From Dietzia sp. NCCP-2495 (GTDB taxonomy: Bacteria; Actinomycetota; Actinomycetes; Mycobacteriales; Mycobacteriaceae), in assembly GCF_026011735.1 (NCBI RefSeq), contig NZ_BRVN01000002.1, positions 62,001 to 126,000 on the forward strand: DNA of 64,000 nt, in the 5' to 3' direction. Below, piece by piece: positions 20,922 through 30,747 of this stretch. The notes below the pieces were generated by a model. That model made no database searches, was not told where the DNA came from, and saw only the letters and a list, made by a program, of their open reading frames with translations. The position numbers and the translations under genes are program-made. Every line of letters starts with the position of its first letter. Position 1 is the stretch's first letter.

Positions 20922-23030
20922 TCAGGCGTCGCGGAGTCGTTCCAGGGCGCCGATCACCACGTCGCGATTCGCGGTCTGCCAGAACGGCGGAAGGGACGCA
21001 CGCAGGTAGCCGCCGTACCGTGCGGTGGCCAGGCGGGAGTCGAGTACGGCCACGACCCCGCGGTCGGAGGTCCGTCGCAGGAGTCGGCCGACTCCCTGGG
21101 CGAGAAGGAGGGCGGCGTGGTTCCCGGCCACGGCGAGGAAACCGTTCCCTCCGCGCGCGGCCACCGACCGTTGCCGCGCCGACAGCAGCGGATCGTCGGG
21201 GCGGGGGAACGGGATGCGGTCGATGATCACCAGTGACAGGGACCTGCCGGGAACGTCGACGCCCTGCCACAGGGACAGTGTCCCGACGAGGGTGGTCTCC
21301 TCGTCCTCGGCGAACTGCGCCACGAGGTTCGCGGTGGAGTCCTCTCCCTGACACAGGACGGGGGTGTCCAGTCGGTCACGCAGCATCACAGCGGCGGCTT
21401 TCGCGGCACGCATCGACGAGAAGAGCCCGAGCGTGCGTCCACCGGCTGCGGTGATGAGATCGACCATCTCGTCCTCCGCGGCGGGGGCGGTCCCGTCGCG
21501 CCCGGGGGCGGGCAGGTGCGCGGCGATGTAGAGGATGCCGTTGCGGGGGTAGTCGAACGGTGACCCCGCGTCGAGCCCGGCCCACCGCAACGCGGAGGCG
21601 TCGTCGTCCGACGGAGGTTCCAGGGACACCGCGGTGGAGGTGTCGATACGCGCGGACGAGGCCGGGGGCAGCCCCCAGCTCGCAGCGAGTCCATCGAAGT
21701 TGCCTCCGGTGGTGAGCGTGGCCGAGGTGAGGATGACCGTCGACTCGGCGAAGAGCCGTGTCCGCAGGAGGCCCGCGACGGTGAGCGGCGCGACGCGGAG
21801 GATCCGGCCGCGGCGGTCCTCGACGCTCATCCAGACGACCTCCATCCGGTCGGCGACCGGCTTCTCGTAGGAGGAGAGCATGCGGTCCGCGGCGTCGGCG
21901 ATCTCGTCGAGCGCAGCGAGGATCTTCTGTCGGTCCGAAGCGCCCTGTGGGTCGTTCGCGGCCTCGCCGGGCTTGGGGCCGGGCACCGCACTCCGGCAGT
22001 TCTCTGCGGTGTGTCGTACGGCCGCCAGCGCGAGGTCCGCGCCTTCGGGTAGGATGTCCCACCGGCCCTCTGGGCAGATCTCGAGGAGCGTCGCGAGGCC
22101 TTCGCCAGCGGCCACCATCCGGTCGGCGGTCTGCTGATCGACGATCTTCGCCACGCGGCGGGCGGCCTGGATGACGGCCGCGCCGGTGAGCTCCGCGGTG
22201 TTCACGCCGGTGACCCGGTCAGACAGTTCATGGGCCTCGTCGATCACCACCGCGTCGTGTTCGGGCAGCACGGAGACATCCGTCATGGCGTCGATCGCGA
22301 GGAGCGCGTGGTTGGTCACCACGATGTCGGCGCGACCGGCCTCCTGTCGGGCCAGCTCGGCGAAGCACTCGGAGACCTCCGGACACAATTGTCCGAGGCA
22401 CTCTCGGCTGGTCACGGACACCTGGCGCCAGGCGGCATCCGACACGCCCTTCGGCAGGTCGTCCCGGTCGCCGGTCTCGGTGTCCTGCGCCCAGTCGTGG
22501 AGCCGGGCGATCTCGCGACCGAGCCAGGACGTCGGTCCGGTGTCGCGGGGTGAGGACTCGCGGGGTGTGCGGGCGGAGGTGGATTCGCCACCGATCGGGA
22601 TATTGAACAGTTCCTCGGTCTCGATCTCCTCCGGATCCGCCTCGTCCACGGGCCCGCTACCCACGCGGTGGAGGCACAGATAGTTCCCGCGGCCCTTGAG
22701 GATCGCGTGGGACGGGGTCACACCCAGGGACGGCCGCAGTGCCGCGGACAGGCGGGGTAGGTCCCGGTCGACGAGTTGGTTCTGCAGGGCGATGGTCGCG
22801 GTGGAGACGACGACCGTGCGACCCGTCTCGATCGCGTGTCGGAGCGAGGGGACGAGGTACGCGAGTGACTTCCCGGTGCCGGTCCCGGCCTGCACCGCGA
22901 GGTGCTCTCCGGTGGACAGTGCGTTACCGACGGCCTCCGCCATCATCATCTGACCGTCGCGTCGACTGCCGCCCAGACTCTCGACGGCCGTGTCGAGGAG
23001 TTCGGAGACGGGAGGAAGCGAGTCGGTCAC
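20922..23030 (-). CDS. dinG: DinG/XPD-family ATP-dependent DNA helicase
   Basis: Protein of 702 residues. Walker A AGTGTGKS is at 48-55, a DEAH box is in VVIDEAHELSD, and the C-terminal helicase motifs include SLWQGVDVPG and QGVGRLLRR. Four cysteines (one in NYLCLHR and three in ECLGQLCPEVSECF) probably bind a 4Fe-4S cluster. It unwinds DNA with 5'-3' polarity and helps resolve R-loops or damaged structures. It lies next to pncB in the same order as Rv1329c/Rv1330c and converges with the Pth2 gene with a 16-base gap. Confidence 0.92.
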   Translation of the reverse strand: MTDSLPPVSELLDTAVESLGGSRRDGQMMMAEAVGNALSTGEHLAVQAGTGTGKSLAYLVPSLRHAIETGRTVVVSTATIALQNQLVDRDLPRLSAALRPSLGVTPSHAILKGRGNYLCLHRVGSGPVDEADPEEIETEELFNIPIGGESTSARTPRESSPRDTGPTSWLGREIARLHDWAQDTETGDRDDLPKGVSDAAWRQVSVTSRECLGQLCPEVSECFAELARQEAGRADIVVTNHALLAIDAMTDVSVLPEHDAVVIDEAHELSDRVTGVNTAELTGAAVIQAARRVAKIVDQQTADRMVAAGEGLATLLEICPEGRWDILPEGADLALAAVRHTAENCRSAVPGPKPGEAANDPQGASDRQKILAALDEIADAADRMLSSYEKPVADRMEVVWMSVEDRRGRILRVAPLTVAGLLRTRLFAESTVILTSATLTTGGNFDGLAASWGLPPASSARIDTSTAVSLEPPSDDDASALRWAGLDAGSPFDYPRNGILYIAAHLPAPGRDGTAPAAEDEMVDLITAAGGRTLGLFSSMRAAKAAAVMLRDRLDTPVLCQGEDSTANLVAQFAEDEETTLVGTLSLWQGVDVPGRSLSLVIIDRIPFPRPDDPLLSARQRSVAARGGNGFLAVAGNHAALLLAQGVGRLLRRTSDRGVVAVLDSRLATARYGGYLRASLPPFWQTANRDVVIGALERLRDA

Positions 23031-23115
23031 GCGGTTACCCTAGCCGTCCGGTCCGACAACCCGTCGCCGGCCGGGGGCGGGTGACTGAGGGCGGGTGTCC
23101 GCCGGTGCGTGGCGG

Positions 23116-24459
23116 CTACTTCGGTGGGATCACGCGGACGTTGACTGCCGGATCCCCATGGGACAGGGCCAGACCCTCCCACGGCAGGGTGACCATCACC
23201 TCCGAGTGGGTCGCGCGTGACTGCTCGAGAGTGGGGAGGCCGTCGACCTGCTCGCCGCTCCGGACCAGTGGTACCGCCAGCTCCCGCTGGGAGAGGCCGG
23301 GGGTGTCCGGGGCGTCGGCGGTGGCGGGCAGGAGGACCTCCTCGACCGCGGTACCGGAACGACGGTGGAGGCGGAGGGCGCGCTTGGCCCCGGGCAGGGA
23401 TTCCTTGTGTGCCGAACGCTTGGCGACCGGGATTCCGTCCACCTCGACGAGCTTGTAGACCATCCCCGCGGTCGGGGCGCCCGACCCGGTCACCAGGCGC
23501 GTGCCGACTCCGTAGACGTCCACCGGCTCGGCCCGCAGCGCCGCGATCGCGTACTCGTCCAGATCACCCGACACAACGATCTTCGTGTTGCGCGCGCCGA
23601 GTCCGTCGAGCTGGGCACGGACCTGACGCGCCATGACGCCGAGGTCGCCGGAGTCGATCCGGACCCCGCCGAGCTCGGGCCCGGCCACCTCGATGGCCGT
23701 CGCGACGCCCGCGGTGATGTCGTACGTGTCGACCAGCAGGGTCGTGTCGACCCCGAGCGTGGCGACCTGGGAGCGGAACGCGGCTGCCTCGTCGGGCCCG
23801 TCCGGCCCGGTGTGGAGAAGGGTGAACGCGTGCGCTGACGTGCCGGCGGACGGCACCCCGTGGCGACGGGTGGCCTCCATGTTGGACGTCGACGTGAATC
23901 CGGCGAGGTAGGACACCCGCGCCGCGGCGACGGCGGCCTCCTCGTGGGTGCGACGGGAGCCCATCTCGATGATCGGTCGACCCGCGGCGGCGGATGTCAT
24001 ACGTGCGGCGGCGGAGGCGATCGCGCTGTCGTGGTTGAGGATCGACAACACGAGGGTCTCCAGGACCACGCATTCCGCGAAGCCGCCCCGGATACTCAGC
24101 ACGGGGGAGCCGGGGAAGAACAGCTCACCCTCGGCGTAGCCGTCGATGTCGCCGGTGAACCGGTAGTTCCTCAGCCACTCGACGGTTCTGTCGTCCAGTG
24201 TATCCGCGACGACGTCGATCTCCTCGTCGGAGAAGCGGAAATCGACCAGCCGCTCGAGAAGTCGCCCGGTGCCGCCCACGACGCCGTAGCGACGCCCCGT
24301 CGCCAGTCGTCGGGCGAACACCTCGAACACGCAAGAGCGGTCCGCGGTGCCGTCGGCGAGCGCGGCCCGGATCATGGTGAGTTCGTACTTGTCGGTGAGA
24401 AGCGCCGTGGAGGGACGCCCCACCGTGGGCGCGTCGGGGGGAGGGGTCGTGGACGTCAC
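23116..24459 (-). CDS. pncB: Nicotinate phosphoribosyltransferase
   Basis: Protein of 447 residues that makes nicotinate mononucleotide from nicotinate and PRPP in NAD salvage. The N-terminus [11 protein letters not shown] and the [10 protein letters not shown] and RIDSGDLG motifs (phosphoribosyl-binding) are typical. The frame is open further upstream, but GTG 24459 is preferred because a TAGAGT box ends seven bases before it, giving a leaderless mRNA. Divergent from clpS with only 53 bases between starts. nadE elsewhere in the window completes the same pathway. Confidence 0.94.
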   Translation of the reverse strand: MTSTTPPPDAPTVGRPSTALLTDKYELTMIRAALADGTADRSCVFEVFARRLATGRRYGVVGGTGRLLERLVDFRFSDEEIDVVADTLDDRTVEWLRNYRFTGDIDGYAEGELFFPGSPVLSIRGGFAECVVLETLVLSILNHDSAIASAAARMTSAAAGRPIIEMGSRRTHEEAAVAAARVSYLAGFTSTSNMEATRRHGVPSAGTSAHAFTLLHTGPDGPDEAAAFRSQVATLGVDTTLLVDTYDITAGVATAIEVAGPELGGVRIDSGDLGVMARQVRAQLDGLGARNTKIVVSGDLDEYAIAALRAEPVDVYGVGTRLVTGSGAPTAGMVYKLVEVDGIPVAKRSAHKESLPGAKRALRLHRRSGTAVEEVLLPATADAPDTPGLSQRELAVPLVRSGEQVDGLPTLEQSRATHSEVMVTLPWEGLALSHGDPAVNVRVIPPK

Positions 24460-24512
24460 CCGCCAGACTCTACGTCGTGGCCCCACGGCCGGTAATCCGT
24501 ATCCTGGGATGC

Positions 24513-24857
24513 ATGCACCCAGTGACGACACCGCTCGCGGTCGTCCGGAGCGCCACACCAGTCATGGCGATGCCGGCGGCCGTGCCCGTGGAGTCCACGG
24601 ACACCCAACTCGACGGTGGGATCGACAAGCCGTGGCTCACCGTCGTCTGGGACGACCCGGTCAACCTGATGAGCTATGTGACCTTCGTGTTCCAGCGGGT
24701 CTTCGGCTACAGCAAGGAACATGCCCACGACCTGATGCTCAAGGTCCACAACGACGGCCGGGCCGTCGTCTCGTCGGGGAGTCGGGACAAGGTGGAGAAC
24801 GACGTGCGGAAACTGCAGGAGTCCGGACTATGGGCCACCATGCAGCGGGAGGCGTGA
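24513..24857 (+). CDS. clpS: ATP-dependent Clp protease adaptor ClpS
   Basis: Protein of 114 residues. The conserved ClpS core is [21 protein letters not shown] followed by [12 protein letters not shown]. It delivers N-degron substrates to ClpC/ClpP. The ATG at 24513 follows a TATCCT box by seven bases (leaderless). A second ATG at 24564 is possible. The DUF2017 gene starts four bases after its stop, as in mycobacteria (Rv1331-Rv1332). Confidence 0.94.
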   Translation: MHPVTTPLAVVRSATPVMAMPAAVPVESTDTQLDGGIDKPWLTVVWDDPVNLMSYVTFVFQRVFGYSKEHAHDLMLKVHNDGRAVVSSGSRDKVENDVRKLQESGLWATMQREA

Positions 24858-24861
24858 GTCG

Positions 24862-25491
24862 ATGAAGGCCTGGCAGCGAAAGTCCTCCCTGGGCGGCGCC
24901 CGCATCAAGGCGGTCATGGAAAGCCACGAGGTGCAGATCCTGCACGCCCTGGTCTCCAACGTCGTGGACATGCTCGAGCAGCGCCGGGATTCGGCGCCGC
25001 GTGACGAGCTGGCCGAACTGACTGGGATGCGCAGTGGTCATTCCGAGAAGCCGGACGAGGCGCCTCTCGCACGGCTCCTGCCGGACTTCCACCGACAGGA
25101 GAAGTCTGACGCGGCATCGGAACGGTCGGGGACCGAGCCCGACGGCGCGGCGGTCGCACGCGCCCACAACGCGGGGATGCGGATGATCCACGAGCCCGCG
25201 ATCATCGACGCCAAGCTCGCCGGTGCGGCGGTGCTCCTGCGTTCCCTGCCGTCACGAGGCGGGACCGTCTCGCTCACCCTCGAGCAGGCGAACGCCTGGA
25301 TGGGCTGCCTCAACGACGTACGTCTGGGACTGGGCGCGGTCCTGCTCGAGGCCGGGGGAGACGGTGGCGTCCCCGCGACGGACATCCCCGAGTTCGTCCC
25401 TGACGACGATCCCCGTTCGGCGCAGCTCGACGTCTACCACTGGTTGACGTTCATGCAGGATTCGCTGTGCACCGCCCTGACCGGGCAGTGA
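24862..25491 (+). CDS. DUF2017 protein (Rv1332-like)
   Basis: Protein of 209 residues of unknown function, rich in charged residues and without membrane segments. It shows the N-terminal MESHEVQILHALVSNVVDML and C-terminal YHWLTFMQDSL features that I associate with the DUF2017 family. Its fixed place behind clpS suggests a link to regulated proteolysis, but this is only an inference from gene order. Confidence 0.78.
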   Translation: MKAWQRKSSLGGARIKAVMESHEVQILHALVSNVVDMLEQRRDSAPRDELAELTGMRSGHSEKPDEAPLARLLPDFHRQEKSDAASERSGTEPDGAAVARAHNAGMRMIHEPAIIDAKLAGAAVLLRSLPSRGGTVSLTLEQANAWMGCLNDVRLGLGAVLLEAGGDGGVPATDIPEFVPDDDPRSAQLDVYHWLTFMQDSLCTALTGQ

Positions 25492-25501
25492 GGAGAAGGC
25501 T

Positions 25502-26209
25502 GTGAATCGACGTCCGCGAGGCCGCGGGATCCCGGCGGCGGGTATGCCGGGTTCGCCGGGTATACCGGGTACGCCCGGATCGCCGGGTACCGGCCGGGAC
25601 CCCGCGGCGCCGCGACGCGGCACCGCGCTGGTCCTCCTCTTCTGCTTCGTCGCCCTGATGTGGGTGATCGAGGCCGCCGACCAGGTGATCCTCTGGGCCA
25701 CCGGGAACCCGCAGGTCCTCGACGCCCACGGTGTCGAACCGCTCCAGACCGACGGCCTGCTGGGCATCTTGTTCCAGCCCCTGCTCCACGGCGGGTGGCC
25801 GCATCTCATCGGCAACTCGATCGCCCTACTGATCCTGGGCTCGATCATCGCGATGTCCGGGGTCAAGCCCCTGGTCAGCGTCACGGTGATCTCGTGGCTG
25901 GTCTCCGGTGTGGTCTCGTGGCTCATCGGCGGCGTCGGAACGGTCCATATCGGTGCGTCCGGGATCGTGTTCGGCTACATCTGCTACGTCATCGTCCGGG
26001 GCTTTTTCTCCCGCAAGTTCCTGCACCTGCTCATCGGTGTGCTGATCGGCCTGTTCTACGGGATCGACGCGATCGCCGGGTTGTCACCGTTGGCCGAGGG
26101 AGTGTCCTGGCAGGGCCATCTCGGTGGCGCGATCGGTGGTTTCCTCTCTGCGTACGGCCTCAAGCGGAATCGCACGTCCGGGCAGGCCGCCGCGGGTCTG
26201 CCCAGGTGA
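25502..26209 (+). CDS. Rhomboid family intramembrane serine protease
   Basis: Membrane protein of 235 residues, counterpart of Rv1337. After a Pro/Gly-rich N-terminus there are six hydrophobic helices. The catalytic dyad is Ser153 in GASGIVFGY and His206 in [11 protein letters not shown], and the [10 protein letters not shown] loop is present. Rhomboids cut single-pass membrane proteins. The N-terminal 30 residues hold a PGS/PGI/PGT repeat (see findings). The GTG start lies ten bases after DUF2017, and the stop overlaps the murI start. Confidence 0.9.
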   Translation: MNRRPRGRGIPAAGMPGSPGIPGTPGSPGTGRDPAAPRRGTALVLLFCFVALMWVIEAADQVILWATGNPQVLDAHGVEPLQTDGLLGILFQPLLHGGWPHLIGNSIALLILGSIIAMSGVKPLVSVTVISWLVSGVVSWLIGGVGTVHIGASGIVFGYICYVIVRGFFSRKFLHLLIGVLIGLFYGIDAIAGLSPLAEGVSWQGHLGGAIGGFLSAYGLKRNRTSGQAAAGLPR

Positions 26210-27048
26210 GCCCAGCGATACACGGTTCGCCGGCCGCGCCACCGAGCCCGGACGCCCCGATCGGGATCTTCGATTCCGGAGCCGGCGGGTTGACGGTGGC
26301 GCGGGCGATCATGGATCAGCTGCCGGACGAGTCGATCGTCTACGTCGGGGACACGGCCAACGGGCCGTACGGTCCGCTGTCGATCGCCGAGGTCCGTGCA
26401 CATGCGCTGGGCATCGCCGACCAGCTCGTCGACCGGGGCGTGAAGGCCCTCGTGATCGCGTGCAACACGGCCTCGGCGGCGATGCTCCGCGATGCGCGCG
26501 AGCGCTACCCGGTGCCGGTGGTCGAGGTCATCCAGCCGGCGGCACGTCGTGCGGTCGCCACCACGCGGTCGGGGAAGATCGGTGTCATCGCCACGCGCGC
26601 GACGGTCGCCTCGCGGGCCTACGACGACGCGGTGGCCGCGGCGGCGGGTGTCGAGCTCACGTCGGTCGCGTGCCCGAAGTTCGTGGAGTTCGTCGAACGC
26701 GGCATCACCAGTGGTCGTCAGGTCCTGGGGCTGGCGGAGGCCTACCTGGCCCCGATCCGCGATGCGGACGTCGACACCCTGGTCCTGGGGTGCACGCACT
26801 ATCCCTTGTTGTCGGGCGTCGTGCAGTTGGCGGTGGGCGACGACGTCACGCTCGTGTCCAGCGCGGAGGAGACGGCCAAGGACGTGCTCCGCGTCCTCAC
26901 GGCCGGGGACCTGCTGCGCCCCCACGATCCGTCCACCCCCGCGTCGAGGGAATTCCTCGTGACGGGGGAGCCGGATGCGTTCCGCAGGGTGGCGTCGCGG
27001 TTCCTCGGACCCGGTCTGGTGAAAGTCGGTCGGACGGCGGTGGGGTGA
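26206..27048 (+). CDS. murI: Glutamate racemase
   Basis: Protein of 280 residues that makes D-glutamate for peptidoglycan. The two catalytic cysteines are Cys86 (ACNTASA) and Cys196 (LGCTHYP), and the N-terminal [13 protein letters not shown] is the family signature. The GTG at 26206 overlaps the rhomboid stop as GTGA. The frame is open far upstream inside the rhomboid gene, so the start is set by homology and by this overlap. Confidence 0.95.
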   Translation: MSPAIHGSPAAPPSPDAPIGIFDSGAGGLTVARAIMDQLPDESIVYVGDTANGPYGPLSIAEVRAHALGIADQLVDRGVKALVIACNTASAAMLRDARERYPVPVVEVIQPAARRAVATTRSGKIGVIATRATVASRAYDDAVAAAAGVELTSVACPKFVEFVERGITSGRQVLGLAEAYLAPIRDADVDTLVLGCTHYPLLSGVVQLAVGDDVTLVSSAEETAKDVLRVLTAGDLLRPHDPSTPASREFLVTGEPDAFRRVASRFLGPGLVKVGRTAVG

Positions 27049-27122
27049 TCCGGACGTGATCCTCGCCGTGGGCAGGGCGGGGATGGACACGATGTCGCGT
27101 CCGGCGTGGCACGATGGTGGCC

Positions 27123-27911
27123 ATGTTTCTGACTGTCCTGGGGTGTTCGGGGAGTATCGGTGGTCCCACCTCGCCGGCGTCCGGATATCTCGTGGAGGTC
27201 GAGGGGCTGGCCCCGGTGGTGGTCGACATGGGGCCGGGTGTCCTGGGCGCGTTGCAGCGCCACGCCGTGCCGGAGGAGGCGACGGTCCTGCTGTCGCATC
27301 TCCACGCCGACCACTGCCTCGACGTGCCAAGCCTGATGGTCCTGCGTCGGTACGGGCCGCGGTCGTCGACGTGCGCGCGCGTGCCGTTGGTGGGCCCGTC
27401 GGGGTCGGCGTACCGGATCGGGGTCGCGTCGGCGGAGGAGCCGGGCACCGTGGACGACCTGTCGGACACGTTCGAGGTGTCGACGTGGGATGTCACGCCC
27501 GAGGTGGAGTTGCGTCAGGGTGACGACGACGACGGCGCCGTGGCCCTCACCGTGCGCTCCGCGCGGGTGAACCATCCACCCGAGTCGTACGGACTGCGCT
27601 TCACCTCGGCCGACGGTCGGGTCCTGGTCTACAGCGGCGACACGGCGTACTGCGAGTCTCTGGTCGAATTGTCGGCGGGCGCGGATGTCCTGCTGTGCGA
27701 GGCGTCGTGGACGCACGACGAGGCGCACCCGCCGGGGATCCACATGTCCGGCAGGGAGGCCGGCCTGGTGGCCAGTCGCGCCGGGGTGGGGCGACTCGTG
27801 CTGACCCACATCCCGCCGTGGACGGACCGCGAGGCGGTGCGGGCCGAGGCCGCGGCCGAGTTCGGCGGCGAGATCCTCGTGGCCGAGCCGGACCTGCGGG
27901 TCGACATCTGA
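27123..27911 (+). CDS. Metallo-beta-lactamase-fold cyclic nucleotide phosphodiesterase (Rv1339-like)
   Basis: Protein of 262 residues with the metal motif HLHADH at residues 59-64, YSGDTAYC further on and LTHIPPW near the end. The closest family member known to me, Rv1339, was reported to degrade cAMP. That activity is inferred here. ATG 27123 is preferred over the in-frame ATG at 27114 because the product then begins directly at the first strand ([10 protein letters not shown]) as in homologues. The last codons and stop are part of a 33-bp tandem repeat. Confidence 0.85.
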   Translation: MFLTVLGCSGSIGGPTSPASGYLVEVEGLAPVVVDMGPGVLGALQRHAVPEEATVLLSHLHADHCLDVPSLMVLRRYGPRSSTCARVPLVGPSGSAYRIGVASAEEPGTVDDLSDTFEVSTWDVTPEVELRQGDDDDGAVALTVRSARVNHPPESYGLRFTSADGRVLVYSGDTAYCESLVELSAGADVLLCEASWTHDEAHPPGIHMSGREAGLVASRAGVGRLVLTHIPPWTDREAVRAEAAAEFGGEILVAEPDLRVDI

Positions 27912-27995
27912 CCGGGTCGCCTGACCCTGTGCGGCGCCATCCGACCGAGTCGCCTGACCCTGTACGTCGACATCTGACCGGGTCGCCTGACCCTG
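27905..27995 (+). repeat. Three-copy tandem repeat, period 33 bp, across a gene end
   Basis: The 25-bp core CATCTGACCGGGTCGCCTGAC… occurs at 27905-27929, 27938-27962 (two changes) and 27971-27995, spaced exactly 33 bp. Copy 1 contains the stop codon of the phosphodiesterase gene. Copy 3 repeats the last codons and stop (GTCGACATCTGA). The repeat probably arose by duplication of the gene's 3' end. Confidence 0.9.
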
Positions 27996-28033
27996 CGCGC
28001 GGAGGCCGTTGTGCGCGACTAGGATCGGCGCTC

Positions 28034-28834
28034 GTGAGCACTTCGACTTCAGGCAGGGCAGACGGGCGCGCGGACGGCGATCTGCGCGACGTGACCATCA
28101 CGCGGGGCTTCACCTCGCATCCGGCGGGCTCGGTTCTCGTAACCTTCGGGCAGACCCGGGTGATGTGCACGGCCAGCGTCACCGAGGGGGTGCCGCGCTG
28201 GCGCAAGGGCTCGGGGCTGGGCTGGCTCACCGCCGAGTACGCGATGCTGCCGGCGGCCACCCATGAGCGTTCGGGCCGTGAGTCCGTGCGCGGCAAGGTC
28301 GGCGGACGCACCCACGAGATCAGCCGCTTGGTCGGCCGCTCGCTCCGGGCGGCGATCGATCTGTCGGCGCTGGGGGAGAACACCATCGCGCTGGACTGCG
28401 ATGTGCTCCAGGCCGACGGCGGCACCCGCACCGCGGCCATCACCGGCGCGTACGTCGCGCTCGCGGACGCGGTCACCTGGCTGCAGTCGAAGGGCGCGGT
28501 GGTGGGCAACCCGCTCACCGGGGCGATCGCCGCGGTGAGCGTGGGCGTCGTCGACGGTCGCGTCCTGTGCGACCTGCCGTACGAGGAGGACTCCCGCGCC
28601 GAGGTCGACATGAACGTCGTCTGTCAGTCCGACGGCAAGCTCATCGAGGTGCAGGGCACCGCCGAGGGTGCCGCGTTCGGCCGCGACACCCTCGACGCGA
28701 TGCTGGACTCCGCGCAGGTCGGCTGCGAGAAGCTGTTCGAGCTCCAGCGTCAGGCACTGGCCGCGCCGTACCCGGGTGAGCTGCCGACTCCGCCCGGGGT
28801 GACCGCGCCGGGCTCGTCCTCCGCGAGGCGCTGA
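28034..28834 (+). CDS. rph: Ribonuclease PH
   Basis: Protein of 266 residues. This phosphate-dependent 3'-5' exoribonuclease trims tRNA 3' ends. The motifs [32 protein letters not shown] and the [19 protein letters not shown] region are complete. The GTG at 28034 matches the usual N-terminus ([12 protein letters not shown]). A TAGGAT box lies at 28020-28025, eight bases before it. rdgB starts two bases after its stop, so the pair is co-transcribed. Confidence 0.95.
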   Translation: MSTSTSGRADGRADGDLRDVTITRGFTSHPAGSVLVTFGQTRVMCTASVTEGVPRWRKGSGLGWLTAEYAMLPAATHERSGRESVRGKVGGRTHEISRLVGRSLRAAIDLSALGENTIALDCDVLQADGGTRTAAITGAYVALADAVTWLQSKGAVVGNPLTGAIAAVSVGVVDGRVLCDLPYEEDSRAEVDMNVVCQSDGKLIEVQGTAEGAAFGRDTLDAMLDSAQVGCEKLFELQRQALAAPYPGELPTPPGVTAPGSSSARR

Positions 28835-28836
28835 CC

Positions 28837-29451
28837 GTGGCCGTGCGCCTGCTGGTTGCCAGTCGCAACGCCAAGAAGCTCGCTGAGCTGCGGCGGGTAC
28901 TGGAGTCCGAGGGGATCGTCGGCATCGAGCCGGTCGGGCTGGACGAGGTGCCCGAGTTCCCCGAGGAGCCCGAGGACGGCGCGACGTTCGCCGAGAACGC
29001 GCTCATCAAGGCGAGGTCCGGGGCGCGGGCCACGGGCCTGGCGTGCCTGGCCGACGACTCCGGGCTCGCCGTGGACGCGCTGAACGGCATGCCTGGTGTG
29101 CTCTCGGCACGCTGGTCGGGCCGTCACGGTGACGACGCGGCGAATAACGAGCTCCTGCTGGCGCAGCTCGGCGATGTGCCCGATGCCCGTCGCGGCGCCG
29201 CGTTCGTCTCGGCGTGCGCCCTCGTGGTGCCGGGCGGCGTCGAGTCGGTCGAGGAGGGCCGGTGGTCGGGGCAGGTCCTGCGGGCCCCGCGCGGTGAGGG
29301 CGGGTTCGGTTACGACCCGCTGTTCCTGCCCGAGGGGTCAGATCGCTCCGCCGGCGAGCTCACGCCGGACGAGAAGGACGCGGCGTCCCATCGTGGACGG
29401 GCGCTGCGGGCGTTGGCGCCGGCGCTGCGAAACCTCGCAGAGAACGCCTGA
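28837..29451 (+). CDS. rdgB: RdgB/HAM1 family non-canonical purine NTP pyrophosphatase
   Basis: Protein of 204 residues that removes ITP, dITP and XTP from the nucleotide pool. The family motifs SRNAKKLAELR, TFAENALIKAR, LADDSGLAVDAL and GGFGYDPLF are all visible. The GTG start lies two bases after rph. A short 18-bp tandem repeat follows its stop. Confidence 0.95.
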   Translation: MAVRLLVASRNAKKLAELRRVLESEGIVGIEPVGLDEVPEFPEEPEDGATFAENALIKARSGARATGLACLADDSGLAVDALNGMPGVLSARWSGRHGDDAANNELLLAQLGDVPDARRGAAFVSACALVVPGGVESVEEGRWSGQVLRAPRGEGGFGYDPLFLPEGSDRSAGELTPDEKDAASHRGRALRALAPALRNLAENA

Positions 29452-29465
29452 CCGGCAGGACTGCA

Positions 29466-29501
29466 GGGCGGCAGGCTGGTCAAGGGCGGCAAGCTGGTCA
29501 G
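29466..29501 (+). repeat. Two-copy 18-bp tandem repeat after rdgB
   Basis: GGGCGGCAGGCTGGTCAA (29466-29483) is followed by GGGCGGCAAGCTGGTCAG (29484-29501), with two differences. It begins 15 bases after the rdgB stop. Confidence 0.65.
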
Positions 29502-29546
29502 AGGGACGCTGACTGTTGAACGCGGCGGCGTAGACCGCGGACCGTC

Positions 29547-29921
29547 TCAGACCGCGTACTCTGCGCGGACGTCCGCGGTGCGCTTGTGCTCGAACCAGAA
29601 CGACAGGAACGGGATCGTGCCCGCGAGCGCCGTGGCCAGCGTCCGCGTGGCCGCCCACCGGGCCTTGATGGCCAGGTCGAGCGTCGCGAACAGGTACAGG
29701 ATGTAGAACACCCCGTGCGCCTGGCCGATATAGGTGAACCACTCCGGCGCGTCGTCCGAGCTCGGGAGGATCAGGTACTTGTAGATGATCTCCGCGGTGA
29801 GGACCAGGAGCCAGATGCCGGTGATGTAGGCCAGGACACGGTAGCGGGTCAGCGCCGGCGCGACCTTGCCGTCGGGATCCGGCTTGCGAGTGGTGCTGGT
29901 GGCATCTGCGGGGGCGGTCAT
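29547..29921 (-). CDS. DUF3817 membrane protein (Rv1342c-like)
   Basis: Protein of 124 residues with three hydrophobic segments and the family pattern YRVLAYITGIWLLVL, GQAHGVFYILYLF and FLSFWFEHK. Function unknown. It converges with rdgB, as Rv1342c does with Rv1341. Its ATG overlaps the stop of the preceding membrane-protein gene (ATGA), so the two are co-translated. Confidence 0.85.
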   Translation of the reverse strand: MTAPADATSTTRKPDPDGKVAPALTRYRVLAYITGIWLLVLTAEIIYKYLILPSSDDAPEWFTYIGQAHGVFYILYLFATLDLAIKARWAATRTLATALAGTIPFLSFWFEHKRTADVRAEYAV

Positions 29922-30523
29922 GAAGCGGGCTTCTCCTGGGAACGATCGCCGGCCGCGTCCCTGCGGGCCAGGTCGGCGAGATAGGTGTTGTAGGCGGCCA
30001 GACCCTCGTCTGTCGCCTCGGTGTCGGCCGTCGGCCGGCGGGTGGGGAGGATGTCGGCGGGGATCTCCGTGATGACCCCGTGACGTCGGCGGGCACGGGA
30101 CGCGACCGGGGCGTGAGCACCGGAGGTGGGGCAGTGCGACACGGTGTCGTCGTCGTCATCCTCCCACGATCCGGCGGTGACCCCGTGCTCGGCGGAACGA
30201 TCCTGATCGGTGGAACGGACCTGGCCGGCGGAGCGGCCCTGATCGGCGAGCCAGTCAGACTCCTCGGCCTCCAGGCGCACGTACTTGACGTAGGCGTAGA
30301 TCAGGAACCCGGCCATGAACGGCCACATGAACGTGTAGCCGAGATTCTGGACCGTTCCCGAGGCGGCCTGGAAGCGCGTCAGTTGCCAGTACCCCATAGC
30401 GAGGCAGAAGATCGCACCCAGTACGACGAACGCGATCCACCCCGGGCGGTGCTTGACCGACGACGCCGCCGGGCCGGACGCACGATCGCCTCCGGTCGCG
30501 CGGCGATTCTGCTTGGTGGACAC
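29918..30523 (-). CDS. Two-helix membrane protein with acidic/Ser-rich tail
   Basis: Protein of 201 residues of unknown function. The two membrane helices (about residues 30-50 and 61-81) are followed by a long hydrophilic region with an acidic run of Asp (DDDDD) and several RSA/DQ-type repeats, probably cytoplasmic. The GTG at 30523 is chosen. A TACCGT box ends six bases upstream (leaderless pattern), and the frame upstream of it does not look coding. Coupled to the DUF3817 gene by an ATGA overlap. Confidence 0.7.
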   Translation of the reverse strand: MSTKQNRRATGGDRASGPAASSVKHRPGWIAFVVLGAIFCLAMGYWQLTRFQAASGTVQNLGYTFMWPFMAGFLIYAYVKYVRLEAEESDWLADQGRSAGQVRSTDQDRSAEHGVTAGSWEDDDDDTVSHCPTSGAHAPVASRARRRHGVITEIPADILPTRRPTADTEATDEGLAAYNTYLADLARRDAAGDRSQEKPAS

Positions 30524-30550
30524 GCCTCCACGGTACCGTCGAGCACACGC

Positions 30551-30556
30551 TAAACT
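30551..30556 (+). promoter_or_regulatory. Putative -10 box of tRNA-Leu
   Basis: TAAACT lies 30 bases before the mature tRNA. It is back to back with the TACCGT box (30530-30535) of the divergent membrane-protein gene. Confidence 0.4.
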
Positions 30557-30585
30557 CACCTCGCCCGGTCACGCCGGGTAACTGC

Positions 30586-30670
<85 letters not shown>

Positions 30671-30679
30671 CGGATGAGA

Positions 30680-30716
30680 TCGGCCCCGCACCCCTCGTCG
30701 AGGGGTGCGGGGCCGA
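30680..30716. terminator. Hairpin terminator between tRNA-Leu and metS
   Basis: Perfect 16-bp stem (TCGGCCCCGCACCCCT with 30701-30716) and a five-base loop. It can serve tRNA-Leu and the opposing metPS operon. Confidence 0.82.
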
Positions 30717-30747
30717 CGTCGTCACGAGGGTCACCTCGTCAGCGGAC

